Positions 36,642-45,270 are shown, numbered from the stretch's first letter. The stretch: DNA of 64,000 nt from Sphingomonas populi (GCF_004208535.1 NZ_SGIS01000017.1:1-64000); one strand, 5' to 3'. Numbers and translations: made by a program. The notes: generated by a model from the letters alone, not told the origin.

Positions 36642-37381
36642 TGCCCCTGCGCGAACTTCCTGATCCCGACCATTTGCCGGCGCTCGACCGCCGCTATGCG
36701 ATCGCACGGCCCGCCCTCGGGCTTGGCGCCGGCGAACCTGCCCCGCGCATCCTGCTGCTCTACGGCAGTTTGCGGGAGCGGTCGTTCTCCCGGCTCTGCG
36801 TCGAGGAAGCCGCGCGGCTGCTGCGTTTCTTCGGGTGCGAAACGCGCATCTTCGACCCCGCAACGCTGCCGCTGCCCGATCAGGTGACGGGCGACGACCA
36901 CCCCGCCGTCCACGAACTGCGCGCGCTGTCGATGTGGTCGGAAGGGCATGTGTGGTGCAGCCCCGAGCGGCACGGTCAGATCACCGGCATCATGAAGCTG
37001 CAGATCGATCATCTGCCGCTCGCGATGGGCGGGATGCGCCCGACGCAGGGGCGCACGCTTGCCGTGATGCAGGTGTCGGCCGGATCGCAGTCGTTCAACA
37101 GCGTCAACACGCTGCGCGTGCTCGGTCGCTGGATGCGGATGGTGACGATCCCCAACCAGTCGAGCGTCGCCAAGGCGTTCGCCGAGTTCGATGACGCCGG
37201 CCGGATGAAGCCGTCGAGCTATTACGACCGGATCGTCGACGTGATGGAGGAGCTGGTGCGCTTCACCGTGCTGCTACGCCCGCATACCGCCCAGCTTGTC
37301 GATCGCTATTCGGAGCGCAAGGACGCCGGCGTCCCGATCGATGCGGAGACCGATCTGTCGAGCATCGCCACGGCGCCCTGA
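36641..37381 (+). CDS. arsH: ArsH flavoprotein, organoarsenical oxidase
   Basis: A 246-residue NADPH-dependent FMN reductase of the ArsH type. FMN-binding [13 protein letters not shown] and the diagnostic block [20 protein letters not shown] with LPLAMGG are visible. ArsH oxidises trivalent methylarsenicals to less toxic pentavalent forms and can also reduce other electron acceptors. Its ATG shares a base with the arsB stop (TGATG), so it closes the arsR-arsC-arsB-arsH operon. The C-terminal ~30 residues vary in the family. Confidence 0.95.
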   Translation: MPLRELPDPDHLPALDRRYAIARPALGLGAGEPAPRILLLYGSLRERSFSRLCVEEAARLLRFFGCETRIFDPATLPLPDQVTGDDHPAVHELRALSMWSEGHVWCSPERHGQITGIMKLQIDHLPLAMGGMRPTQGRTLAVMQVSAGSQSFNSVNTLRVLGRWMRMVTIPNQSSVAKAFAEFDDAGRMKPSSYYDRIVDVMEELVRFTVLLRPHTAQLVDRYSERKDAGVPIDAETDLSSIATAP

Positions 37382-37408
37382 CAACCGCTTCCGTTCGGCG
37401 AACGCCGC

Positions 37409-37428
37409 GCGACAAATTGCGACACATT
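37409..37428 (+). promoter_or_regulatory. tandem 10-bp direct repeat, candidate response-regulator site
   Basis: GCGACAAATT (37409-37418) is followed at once by GCGACACATT (37419-37428). Adjacent direct repeats with a 10-bp period are the usual binding arrangement of OmpR/PhoB regulators. It lies 92 nt before the EF-hand gene, whose operon encodes such a regulator, so autoregulation is inferred. Confidence 0.5.
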
Positions 37429-37519
37429 CGCGGCTGGCTGACATAGCCCCGGTACAGACGGCGCGTAGACCGGCATGGACGATCCGGGGATGGCCGGGTC
37501 CACCATGAGGACGATCACG

Positions 37520-38161
37520 ATGAAGATGCTCTTTCTCGCCGCGGCGCTCTCCGGCACGCTTCTGGCCGGCACGGCGGTGGTGGCGCAGGGTCCGGGTGGC
37601 GGTGGCGGCATGATGATGCGCGCCGACACCAATGGCGATGGCGTCATCACCCGCGAGGAGTTTCTGGCGCAGTCCGCCGAGCGCTTCCAGCGGATGGACG
37701 CCAACCACGACGGCAAGCTCTCGGGCGACGAGGTGCGCGGGCGGATGGCGGAGCGGGCGCAGGGCGGCGCGATCACCAAGGAGGCGTTCATGGCCGAGGC
37801 CGAAGCGCGCTTCCAACGGCTCGACACCAATCACGACGGCAAGATCACCAAGGACGAGATGGCGGCGTTGCAGGCGCGCTTCCGCGAGCGCAGCGGCGAC
37901 GCCGGCAAGGGAGCGCCCCCGCCACCGGGCGATGAGGCGCGCGGGCCGCATCGTCACGGCGACCGGTTCGAGAAACTGGACACCAATCACGACGGCCGCG
38001 TCAGCCGCGAGGAAATGCGGGCCGAAGCCGATAAACGTTTCGACATGCTCGACACCAACCACGACGGCTTCCTCGACAAGGCCGAGCTGGCCGCCGGACA
38101 CAAACACCACGGCCACGGCGACATGCCCCCGCCGCCGCCGGGTGCCGCCGCCGGCCAATAA
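37520..38161 (+). CDS. exported EF-hand calcium-binding protein
   Basis: A 213-residue exported protein. A signal peptide (KMLFLAAALSGTLLAGTAVVAQ) precedes five EF-hand loops of the D-x-[ND]-x-D-G type: DTNGDGVITREE, DANHDGKLSGDE, DTNHDGKITKDE, DTNHDGRVSREE and DTNHDGFLDKAE. The tail is His-, Gly- and Pro-rich. It probably binds calcium in the periplasm. ATG 37520 is chosen for GAGGA 8 nt upstream; ATG 37505 lacks one. It stands directly before a two-component system, suggesting it buffers calcium or is a main target of that system. Confidence 0.88.
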   Translation: MKMLFLAAALSGTLLAGTAVVAQGPGGGGGMMMRADTNGDGVITREEFLAQSAERFQRMDANHDGKLSGDEVRGRMAERAQGGAITKEAFMAEAEARFQRLDTNHDGKITKDEMAALQARFRERSGDAGKGAPPPPGDEARGPHRHGDRFEKLDTNHDGRVSREEMRAEADKRFDMLDTNHDGFLDKAELAAGHKHHGHGDMPPPPPGAAAGQ

Positions 38162-38171
38162 GGTCCGGCTG

Positions 38172-38207
38172 CCGGGCGGGCGGGTTCCTCCCCCCTCGCC
38201 CGCCCGG
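38172..38207 (+). terminator. strong hairpin between EF-hand gene and regulator gene
   Basis: CCGGGCGGGCG (38172-38182) and CGCCCGCCCGG (38197-38207) are perfect complements with a 14-nt loop. Only a short AATTT follows, so it is a weak terminator or attenuator that would lower expression of the regulator and kinase relative to the EF-hand protein. Confidence 0.55.
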
Positions 38208-38230
38208 CGAATTTGGCAGGATGACGCTTT

Positions 38231-38968
38231 ATGCTAAGCCCCGAGCCTATGGGTGATACGCCGCATCTGCTCCTCGTTGACGACGAGCGCTCGATCCGCG
38301 AACCGCTGGCGCAGTTTTTGACGCGGCAGGGCTTCCGCGTCACGCAGGCGGGCGACGCCGAGGGCGCGCGGATGCGGATGGCGGCCTATGCGATCGATCT
38401 CGTCATCCTCGACATCATGATGCCGGGCGAGGACGGCCTCAGCCTGTGTCGCCACATCCGCGCCACCGGCGACACGCCGGTCATCCTGCTCACCGCCAGG
38501 ACCGAGGAGACCGACCGGATCGTCGGGCTGGAGATCGGCGCCGACGATTATGTCGTGAAGCCGTTCTCCCCACGCGAGCTGACCGCGCGGATCAAGGTGA
38601 TCCTGCGCCGCGCCGCCGCCGGCGGGGTACGCCAGCACGCGCCCGCCGCCGGATCGTTCGCGTTCGCGGGCTGGGTGCTCAAGTCGGGCGAGCGCGCTCT
38701 GGTCGATCACGACGGCGTCTCGGTGCCGCTGTCGACCGGCGAGTATAATCTGCTCCACGCGCTGGTGACGCGGCCCCGGCAGGTGCTCACGCGCGACCAG
38801 TTGCTCGATCTGACGCAGGGGCGCGAAGCGGCAGCGTTCGATCGCGCGATCGACAATCAGGTCAGCCGCCTGCGCCGCAAGATCGAGGCCGATCCCAAGA
38901 ACCCCGAACTCATCAAGACCGTCTGGGGCGGCGGCTATACGCTCGCCGCCGAAGTCACGCGGCTTTGA
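38231..38968 (+). CDS. OmpR-family response regulator
   Basis: A 245-residue response regulator with a receiver (LLLVDDERSIREPL, Asp in LVILDIMMPGEDG, LLTARTEE, YVVKPFSPREL) and a C-terminal winged helix (about 145-240, LSTGEYNLLHALVTRPRQVL, RAIDNQVSRLRRKIEADPKN). It is controlled by the kinase encoded next, with which its stop overlaps (TTGA). Start at ATG 38231; ATG 38249 (MGDTPHLLLVDD) is a possible alternative. Its target may include the upstream EF-hand gene through the direct repeat at 37409. Confidence 0.92.
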   Translation: MLSPEPMGDTPHLLLVDDERSIREPLAQFLTRQGFRVTQAGDAEGARMRMAAYAIDLVILDIMMPGEDGLSLCRHIRATGDTPVILLTARTEETDRIVGLEIGADDYVVKPFSPRELTARIKVILRRAAAGGVRQHAPAAGSFAFAGWVLKSGERALVDHDGVSVPLSTGEYNLLHALVTRPRQVLTRDQLLDLTQGREAAAFDRAIDNQVSRLRRKIEADPKNPELIKTVWGGGYTLAAEVTRL

Positions 38969-40314
38969 AATTCCGCCTGCGCATTTGGCCACGGAGTCTG
39001 TCCGGGCAGATGGCGCTGGTGATTGCGGTCGCCCTGTTCGTCGCGCAGGCGATCAACTTCACCTTGTTGTTGCAGGAACGCCAGCGCGCGCGGATCGAGG
39101 GCGCGACCGGGCCGGTGGTCGGGCGCATCGCCGACGCGATCGAGCGCAATGCGTTCGGCGATCCGTCACGGTTCGATCGCGGGCGCGTGCGCAGCGTCGC
39201 CGCCTCGCCGGTCGCGCCCCAGGGCGAGCATCGCAACGATATCGAACACAGCCTGCGCACCGCGCTCGCCGAGGCGGGGATCAAGGTCGGCCGGGTCGAG
39301 ACCGAAGTGCGCGCGCTTGCGCCCGATGACCGGCGCTTGCGTTTCACCGGCAAGGAACGTCGCGAACGCTTCCGCCGCGCCGGCGGTGAACTGATGATCG
39401 CGGTCGAACGCCCCGGCCGCGACTGGCTGGTATTGTCGGTGCCGTGGTTCCGTGGTGACGACATGATCTTCTGGCGGCTGATCTGGCAGACGATCATCCT
39501 CTACGTCGTCGTGTTGGTGCCGGTGCTGGTCGCGGCGCGGCAGATTTCCAAGCCGCTGCGCACGCTGGCGGGCGCGGCGCGCGGTTTCCGCCCCGGTGAG
39601 CCGGCCGAGCCGATCGAAGGGCGCGGGCCGCAGGACGTTCGCGACGTGATCGCCGCGTTCAACGCGCTGCGGCTGCGTGTGACCGCGATGCTCGACGAGA
39701 AGGACCGGATGCTCGGCGCGATCGGCCACGATCTGCGCACACCGCTGGCGGCTTTGCGCGTGCGGATCGAATCGGTCGAGGACGATACCGACCGCGCGCG
39801 CATGGCCGATACGATCGCCGAGATGAACCGCACGCTCGACGACATCCTGTCGCTCGCGCGGCTGGGCCGCCCGAGCGAGCCGCCGACCGAAGTCGATCTG
39901 GCGGCGCTGGTCGAGGCGGTGGTCGACGATTTCCTCGATCTCGGCGAGGAGGTCGCGTTGGAGGAGCGCGCGCGTTTGCGGATGCGGTTGCGGCCGTCGT
40001 TGATGCGGCGCGCGTTGCGCAACCTGATCGAGAATGCGCTCAAATATGCGCGCGAGGTGGAGGTGCAGCTCGCCGAAACACCGCATCAGGTGACGATCGC
40101 GGTGTGCGACCGTGGTCCCGGCATCCCCGAGGAGCGGCTCAACGACGTGTTCGAGGCGTTCACCCGGCTCGAACATTCGCGCAACAAGGATACCGGCGGG
40201 ATCGGTCTAGGCCTCGCGCTTGCGCGTGCGATCGTGCGCGAGGCGGGCGGCGATATCATGCTCGCCAATCGCGCGGGCGGCGGGTTGACCGCGACGATCA
40301 CCTTGCCGCGTTAA
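38965..40314 (+). CDS. EnvZ-like sensor histidine kinase
   Basis: A 449-residue membrane kinase. Two membrane segments (about 14-34 and 170-192) bracket a roughly 135-residue periplasmic sensor domain rich in Arg. Then come HAMP, HisKA with GAIGHDLRTPLAALRVRIES and an HATPase (LRNLIENALKYA, CDRGPGIPEERL, GGIGLGLALARAIV). The only start is TTG 38965, which overlaps the stop of the regulator gene, as common in coupled systems. The signal is unknown; the upstream EF-hand gene suggests calcium or cell-envelope ions. Confidence 0.92.
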   Translation: MKFRLRIWPRSLSGQMALVIAVALFVAQAINFTLLLQERQRARIEGATGPVVGRIADAIERNAFGDPSRFDRGRVRSVAASPVAPQGEHRNDIEHSLRTALAEAGIKVGRVETEVRALAPDDRRLRFTGKERRERFRRAGGELMIAVERPGRDWLVLSVPWFRGDDMIFWRLIWQTIILYVVVLVPVLVAARQISKPLRTLAGAARGFRPGEPAEPIEGRGPQDVRDVIAAFNALRLRVTAMLDEKDRMLGAIGHDLRTPLAALRVRIESVEDDTDRARMADTIAEMNRTLDDILSLARLGRPSEPPTEVDLAALVEAVVDDFLDLGEEVALEERARLRMRLRPSLMRRALRNLIENALKYAREVEVQLAETPHQVTIAVCDRGPGIPEERLNDVFEAFTRLEHSRNKDTGGIGLGLALARAIVREAGGDIMLANRAGGGLTATITLPR

Positions 40315-40321
40315 GGTCTTC

Positions 40322-40474
40322 TTACGCCGCGCCCGCCGCGAAGTGCGCGCCGCTGCGGGGCACCACGCGGAAGCCGTCTTCGATGCGATTGCGGTCGGTG
40401 CGGCGGCGCAGTTTCTCTGCGATCACCCGGCTAACCAGCTCATGATCCGCGCGAAAATAGATAACACCGTTCAT
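40322..40474 (-). CDS. small hypothetical protein, 50 residues
   Basis: ATG 40474 on the minus strand has GAGGAG 7 nt upstream and encodes 50 residues: MNGVIYFRADHELVSRVIAE, then a basic KLRRRTDRNRIEDGF stretch and an Ala-rich end. No membrane segment or known motif. The strong ribosome binding site supports translation. It converges on the sensor kinase gene (7 nt gap). Confidence 0.6.
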   Translation of the reverse strand: MNGVIYFRADHELVSRVIAEKLRRRTDRNRIEDGFRVVPRSGAHFAAGAA

Positions 40475-40631
40475 CGTTCGCTCCTCGTATCCATGCGGAG
40501 AGAGGCTCTCACTCGACTCGCCGTCAGTCCTGCACGATTCAACGTGTCAGCCCTTGAAGTGTTCCCCACGGCAACCCGGCCCGAAGCCGGGAGGTGACGA
40601 ATGCTGCACCGCATGATAAGCGCGCAGCCTT

Positions 40632-42494
40632 ATGCTCAATATCAACGGTATCACGGTGCGCCTTGGCGGGCGCACGATCCTCGACAATGCGTCCGCGACG
40701 CTGCCTGGCAAGAGCCGCGTCGGGCTGATCGGCCGCAATGGCGCCGGCAAGTCGACGCTGATGAAGGTGATGATCGGCTCGATCGACCCCGACACCGGCG
40801 AGATCGAAATGCCGCGCAAGACGCGGATCGGCTATCTCAAGCAGGACGCCCCGCAAGGCACCGCCACGCCGATCGAAACCGTGCTCGCCGCCGATGTCGA
40901 GCGCGCCGCGCTGCTGATCGAATCAGAGACGTGCGAGGATGCCGACCGGCTCGGCGAGATTTACGAGCGGCTCGGCGCGATCGACGCGTATACCGCCCCT
41001 GCCCGCGCCTCCAGCATCCTCGTCGGGCTGGGCTTCGACGAGGAGATGCAGAACCGTCCGCTCGACAGCTATTCGGGCGGCTGGAAGATGCGCGTCGCGC
41101 TCGCCGCGCTGCTGTTCTCCGAACCCGATCTGCTGCTGCTCGACGAGCCGTCGAACCATCTCGATCTCGAAGCGACCTTGTGGCTGGAGAATTTCCTCAA
41201 GTCCTATCCCAACATGATGGTCGTCATCAGCCACGAGCGCGACCTGCTCAACAACGTCGTCGATACGATCCTCCACGTCGAGGGCGGGCGCGTCGCGATG
41301 TATTCGGGCAATTACGACAGCTTCGAACGCCAGCGTGCGGAACGCGCGGCGCAGCTCGCCGCCGCCAAGGCGAGCCAGGACGCGCAGCGCGCCAAGCTGC
41401 AGGAATATATCGCCAAGAACTCCGCCCGCGCCTCGACCGCGAAACAGGCGCAGTCGCGCCAGAAGATGCTCGCCAAGATGCAGCCGATCGCATCGATGGC
41501 CGAAGACCCGACCTTGTCGTTCGAATTCCCCAGCCCCGACGAGTTGAAGCCGCCGCTCATCACGCTCGATCTCGCGACGGTCGGCTATGGCGAGACGCCG
41601 ATTCTCCAGCGGCTCAACCTGCGGATCGACCCGAACGACCGGGTCGCGCTGTTGGGGCGCAACGGCAACGGCAAGACCACGCTCGCGCGGCTGCTCGCCG
41701 CGCAGCTTGCACCGATGCACGGCGAGATGAACGCGAGCGGCAAGATGCGGGTCGGCTATTTCACCCAATATCAGGTCGAGGAACTCGACGGCGACGACAC
41801 ACCGCTCGAAACCATGGTGCGCGTGATGCCTGGCAAGACGCCGGCATCGGTGCGCGCGCAGCTCGGCCGGTTCGGCTTCCAGGGCGACAAGGCGGTCACC
41901 AAGGTCGGCAAGCTCTCCGGCGGCGAGCGCGCGCGACTCGCGCTGGCGCTCATCACCCGCGACGCGCCGCACATGCTGATCCTCGACGAGCCGACCAACC
42001 ACTTGGACGTCGATGCGCGCGAGGCGTTGGTGCAGGCGCTCAACGCCTATGACGGCGCGGTCATCCTCGTCAGCCACGATCGCCACATGGTCGAGCTGAC
42101 CGCCGACCGGCTCGTGCTGGTCGATAACGGCACCGCGCGCGAATATGACGGCAGCATGGAGGATTATATCGCCTTCGTGCTGGCCGGCGACCCCGCCGCC
42201 GCCGAGGCCAAGGGCAAGGCGAAAGCCAAGGACAAGGCCGGCGACGCAGCGCGCGAACAGGCCAATGCGCTCAGGAAACGCGCGCATGAGGCCGAGGCGC
42301 TGGTCGCCAAGCTCACCCGCCAGCGCGACGCGATCGACCGCGCCATCGCCGATCCGTCGGTGGCCGAGCCGTGGCTGGCGCGGATGAACCCGCACGCGCG
42401 GGCGAAGGAGCACGCGACGGTTTCGAAGAAGCTCGAAGCGGCCGAGGCGGTGTGGTTCGAGATCAGCGAATCGCTCGAGGGGATCGCGGCGTAG
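40632..42494 (+). CDS. ABC-F family ATPase
   Basis: A 620-residue protein with two ABC ATPase domains and no membrane segments, the mark of ABC-F proteins that act on the ribosome. First domain: Walker A GRNGAGKST, signature SYSGGWKMR, Walker B LLLLDEPSNHLD. Second: GRNGNGKTT, KLSGGERAR, LILDEPTNHLD. The linker between them is rich in Ala, Lys and Gln, and a coiled-coil C-terminal extension (about 525-620, AEALVAKLTRQRDAIDRAIA) follows. It is nearest to the YheS type (EttA has no such extension). No antibiotic context is present, so a housekeeping role is likely. Confidence 0.9.
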   Translation: MLNINGITVRLGGRTILDNASATLPGKSRVGLIGRNGAGKSTLMKVMIGSIDPDTGEIEMPRKTRIGYLKQDAPQGTATPIETVLAADVERAALLIESETCEDADRLGEIYERLGAIDAYTAPARASSILVGLGFDEEMQNRPLDSYSGGWKMRVALAALLFSEPDLLLLDEPSNHLDLEATLWLENFLKSYPNMMVVISHERDLLNNVVDTILHVEGGRVAMYSGNYDSFERQRAERAAQLAAAKASQDAQRAKLQEYIAKNSARASTAKQAQSRQKMLAKMQPIASMAEDPTLSFEFPSPDELKPPLITLDLATVGYGETPILQRLNLRIDPNDRVALLGRNGNGKTTLARLLAAQLAPMHGEMNASGKMRVGYFTQYQVEELDGDDTPLETMVRVMPGKTPASVRAQLGRFGFQGDKAVTKVGKLSGGERARLALALITRDAPHMLILDEPTNHLDVDAREALVQALNAYDGAVILVSHDRHMVELTADRLVLVDNGTAREYDGSMEDYIAFVLAGDPAAAEAKGKAKAKDKAGDAAREQANALRKRAHEAEALVAKLTRQRDAIDRAIADPSVAEPWLARMNPHARAKEHATVSKKLEAAEAVWFEISESLEGIAA

Positions 42495-42505
42495 CTGCGA
42501 GACGC

Positions 42506-42580
42506 CGTTCGTCCCGAGCGAAGTCGAGGGACATGCCGCACGTGTGGCGCAGGATGTCTCGACTTCGCTCGACACGAACG
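42506..42580. repeat. REP-like inverted repeat between the ABC-F and UPF0178 genes
   Basis: The left arm (42506-42532) is CGTTCGTCCCGAGCGAAGTC followed by GAGGGAC. The right arm (42556-42580) is GTCTCGACTTCGCTCGACAC followed by GAACG. Arms pair with two mismatches around a 23-nt centre. The repeat ends 30 nt before the probable start of the next gene. Confidence 0.8.
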
Positions 42581-42609
42581 GGTTGGAACACAGGCAAGGA
42601 CGTAACCCG

Positions 42610-43062
42610 CTGACCACCGCCCGCATCCTCGTCGATGGCGACGCCTGCCCGGTCAAGGAGGAGATCTACAAGGTCGCCTATCGCCGGGATGTGCCGGTCG
42701 TCGTGGTCAGCAACAGCCCGTTTCGTGTGCCCTTGCATCCGATGGTCAGCCGCGTGGTGGTGTCGGACGGGTTCGACGCGGCGGACGACTGGATCGCCGA
42801 GCGGGCGGATGCGGGCGCGGTGGTGATCACCGCCGACATCCTGCTCGCCGACCGCTGCCTGAAGGCGGGCGCGACGGTGCTCGCGCCGACCGGCAAGCCG
42901 TTCACCGCCAGCTCAATCGGCGGCGCGATCGCGACGCGGGCGATCATGGCCGATCTGCGCGCCGGCGGCGACGTGATCGGCGGGCCGGCGCCGTTCGCGA
43001 AGACCGATCGTTCGCGCTTCCTGCAAGCGCTCGATACCGCGCTGGTGAAGCTCGCGCGATGA
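42610..43062 (+). CDS. UPF0178 (YaiI/YqxD, DUF188) family protein
   Basis: A 150-residue protein with the family landmarks ILVDGDACPVKEEIYKVAYR, VVVSDGFDAADDWIAERADA, VVITADILLADRCLKAGATV and the PIN-like GKPFTASSIGGAIATRAIM. Function of the family is not established; the fold suggests a nuclease-like domain. There is no ATG, GTG or TTG near the expected N-terminus. CTG 42610 preceded by AAGGA 9 nt upstream gives MTTARILVDGDACP, matching family length. The nearest alternative, TTG 42583, lies by the repeat and has no ribosome binding site. The stop overlaps the next gene (ATGA). Confidence 0.8.
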   Translation: MTTARILVDGDACPVKEEIYKVAYRRDVPVVVVSNSPFRVPLHPMVSRVVVSDGFDAADDWIAERADAGAVVITADILLADRCLKAGATVLAPTGKPFTASSIGGAIATRAIMADLRAGGDVIGGPAPFAKTDRSRFLQALDTALVKLAR

Positions 43063-43436
43063 GCGCCGATCTCGCCATCCGGTTGCGCCGCGCGGCGTTC
43101 AACCGGGCGCTTGTCGAGGGTGATCTCGCCGCGATCGGGCCGTTGCTCGCGGCCGATGCAATGCTCGTCACCGGCACCGACAGCGCGGTGCTGAGCGGGC
43201 GCAAGGCGCAGCTTGCCGCGTGGCAGCGCGAGTTCGCGGCGGTGACGCGCACCGTTTATACGCGCACGCCCGATACGATCGTGGCCTCGCCGGTCGAGCC
43301 GATCGCGCTCGAACATGGCCGCTGGCAGGGCATCACCGCCGGGCAGACGAACGCTTCGGGCGCGTACACCGCCAAGTGGCGCGAGACCGGCGGCGTTTGG
43401 GTGATCGAGGCGGAGATCTACCTCACGCTGGCCTGA
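43059..43436 (+). CDS. NTF2-like (SnoaL/DUF4440) small protein
   Basis: A 125-residue protein with the pattern of the NTF2-like superfamily: a helical start (LAIRLRRAAFNRALVEGDLA), then LLAADAMLVTGTD, GRKAQLAAWQREFA and the C-terminal sheet (ARWRETGG-like KWRETGGVWVIEAEIYLTLA). Such proteins bind small ligands or act as enzymes; nothing here identifies one. It begins in an ATGA overlap with the UPF0178 gene, so the two are co-translated. Confidence 0.7.
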   Translation: MSADLAIRLRRAAFNRALVEGDLAAIGPLLAADAMLVTGTDSAVLSGRKAQLAAWQREFAAVTRTVYTRTPDTIVASPVEPIALEHGRWQGITAGQTNASGAYTAKWRETGGVWVIEAEIYLTLA

Positions 43437-43715
43437 GGCGTGCGGAAGACTGGCTTAACGCGGCTAAGGTGAGCCACCGGGCGCACCGTGCCGGGAGTGT
43501 CACTTTTGGGCATGGCTGACGTGCGGGTGCATGCCTCGTTTGGTACGAAGCTGGGCCGTTATGGTTGGCGCGGACACTGTCAAAGAGCGGGACCGGAAGT
43601 ATGGCACCGGCCTCGCGTGTAGGACAGGTCCGACCACAATGGGTATCGTGTGATCCCATCCCATCTTCACCCGCTCTTCATCGCCCCGTCATGATGCGCG
43701 GAGCAGGATCACGCC
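43437..43715. other. intergenic region opening the accessory stretch
   Basis: 279 bases with no convincing open frame on either strand and no repeat of the families noted elsewhere. Base composition starts to differ from the flanking operons. Confidence 0.4.
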
Positions 43716-44438
43716 ATGCTCTCACTTGCGATCCTGCTGACCGCCCCCGTTGCCACGCCAGCGGGGACGACACGGGCGCAGAACGAAGCAGCGGCATCGG
43801 CATTGCACCGTCGGCTGGATGCGAACCACGACGGCTACACCACCTATGCCGAAATCCGCGCCACCGCGCTGGCGACGATGATGACGATGATGACGATGAT
43901 GCCCAAGGGGCAGCCGGTCCCTACCGCTAAACTCCCCGACGACCCCGTCGGGCGCGCTGCGTTCGAACGCGCGGATACCAACCATGACGGCCGCATCTCG
44001 ACCGAGGAAGAGATCGCCGGTGCCGATCGCGCGTTCGACGAAGCCGATACGAATCACGACGGGGTGCTCAGCGCGGAGGAGCGAGGCGCCTATGCCGGGC
44101 GGTGGTTGATCGCCTTGCAGAAAGAGATTGCGAACTGGAAGACGCCGCCGTGTCAGCCCGGCGCGCTCTGCGCGACGGCGCGAAGCGGACAGACCGCGAG
44201 GTATACGGCTATGGCGCCGGCCGATCGGCTCGATCGACTGGACCGGTTTCGCGACAGCCTGCCGGTCGCGGATCGCAAGCGCCTCGACACGGCGTTGCCA
44301 CGCTCGCCCGATGGCGGCATTGCCGGGTGCGACCTAACGGAGGGCAGCAGGGCATCGTGCGAAGCGGCCGCCTATCTTCCCGCCTTGCGCGCGACGGGCC
44401 TGTTGTCGCGGTTTCTCGAAACCGTTCCGGCGGGATAG
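43716..44438 (+). CDS. exported EF-hand protein with Met/Thr microsatellite
   Basis: A 240-residue protein with a short signal-like N-terminus (MLSLAILLTAPVATPAG) and three EF-hand loops: DANHDGYTTYAE, DTNHDGRISTEE and DTNHDGVLSAEE. Between the first and second loop, a run of ATG and ACG codons (43878-43903) encodes MMTMMTMM, which could change length by slippage in 9-nt steps. The C-terminal 100 residues contain four cysteines in pairs. It is unlike the EF-hand protein at 37520 beyond the loops. No operon partner. Confidence 0.75.
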   Translation: MLSLAILLTAPVATPAGTTRAQNEAAASALHRRLDANHDGYTTYAEIRATALATMMTMMTMMPKGQPVPTAKLPDDPVGRAAFERADTNHDGRISTEEEIAGADRAFDEADTNHDGVLSAEERGAYAGRWLIALQKEIANWKTPPCQPGALCATARSGQTARYTAMAPADRLDRLDRFRDSLPVADRKRLDTALPRSPDGGIAGCDLTEGSRASCEAAAYLPALRATGLLSRFLETVPAG

Positions 44439-44643
44439 CGAAGACCGTGGCGGCTTTTAGGCGGCGCTCAAGGATTTGACGGCAATACGTGAGGTGACTG
44501 CCGACAGGCCGCCGCTGATGTCGGCTTTGCTGATCGCGAACGTCGCGACTTGGTGAATACGGAACAACTGCCCCTGCCGAACGCAGAGCGGGCGACCCTT
44601 CCGAGCCGCCCGACCGCTTCACATTATCTGAGGTTGGGACAGT

Positions 44644-44817
44644 TTAGGCCGCTTTGGCCATGAACTGCCCCTGCGTAACGTCATAGTCCCTGCGGGCATC
44701 TTCGAAATTGAAGAATGACCGAGCCGAAATGCACAGGACTTTTCCCCGATCGCCAGTCAAATACCAGCGCCAGTTATAGTCCACGTCCATATGGAACATG
44801 GGATTGACGGTGCGCAT
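44644..44817 (-). CDS. small hypothetical protein, 57 residues
   Basis: ATG 44817 on the minus strand follows AGAGGAG at 8 nt and encodes 57 residues, starting MRTVNPMFHMDVDYNWRWYL and containing ARSFFNFEDARRDYDV. It is rich in aromatic residues, unlikely for chance frame in GC-rich DNA. The pattern (YNWRWYLTGDRGKVLCISAR) recalls small YegP/DUF1508-like proteins that begin with a W-x-W-Y strand, but this is only a resemblance. It lies in the accessory stretch with no partner gene. Confidence 0.6.
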   Translation of the reverse strand: MRTVNPMFHMDVDYNWRWYLTGDRGKVLCISARSFFNFEDARRDYDVTQGQFMAKAA

Positions 44818-45230
44818 AAGCCATCTCCTCTTGGGATTGGCTGCACAGGCCCGCGCGTCGTCTCTGTTCGAAGGTCCAGGGATATAGACTGTGAAAGAGT
44901 CTGGGTTCTTATGTTTCCGCCATCAATCAGGGAGTTCAAATCGTCCAGACGCAGGCAGCAGATGACCACTCAGCCGTCGCTTTTAAAATGATGATCGCTG
45001 TTAAGTCATAGTTTCCGCCTTCTGCCCTGCGGCGGTGCCGTGAAGCGGCAGATGAAATCTAACCGACAAACCACCGGCGGGGAAACGGTTAATTTGGAAC
45101 ATACCATGAATATCTCAGATTTGCGCCAGCCCGAGTCACGGTCGAAATAGGGTCTCGCCGCTCCAATTGGGGCGATAGCCGACCGGCGACCAACTCAAGT
45201 AATGAAACTGCGACATTATGTCATGTAAGC

Positions 45231-45258
45231 TTGACATCTTCGCCAATTTCTCTAGTCA
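45231..45258 (+). promoter_or_regulatory. probable promoter of the membrane protein/XRE operon
   Basis: A consensus -35 TTGACA (45231-45236) stands 16 nt before a poor -10 (TAGTCA, 45253-45258). The palindromic operator at 45255-45270 overlaps the downstream end, so binding would block transcription. Confidence 0.45.
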
Positions 45259-45270
45259 GGTATACCTGAC
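45255..45270. promoter_or_regulatory. perfect 16-bp palindromic operator
   Basis: GTCAGGTATACCTGAC is a perfect palindrome, 17 nt before the start of the membrane-protein gene and directly upstream of its ribosome binding site GAGGGAGG. The XRE regulator encoded second in the operon is the obvious candidate binder. Confidence 0.7.

Noticed and set aside
43437..43715. Possible insertion-sequence remnant or RNA gene in the gap after the NTF2-like gene
   Set aside because: No terminal inverted repeats, transposase fragment or tRNA-like fold could be recognised.
44439..44643. Possible transposase fragment after the second EF-hand gene
   Set aside because: Translations of both strands are short and without transposase motifs.
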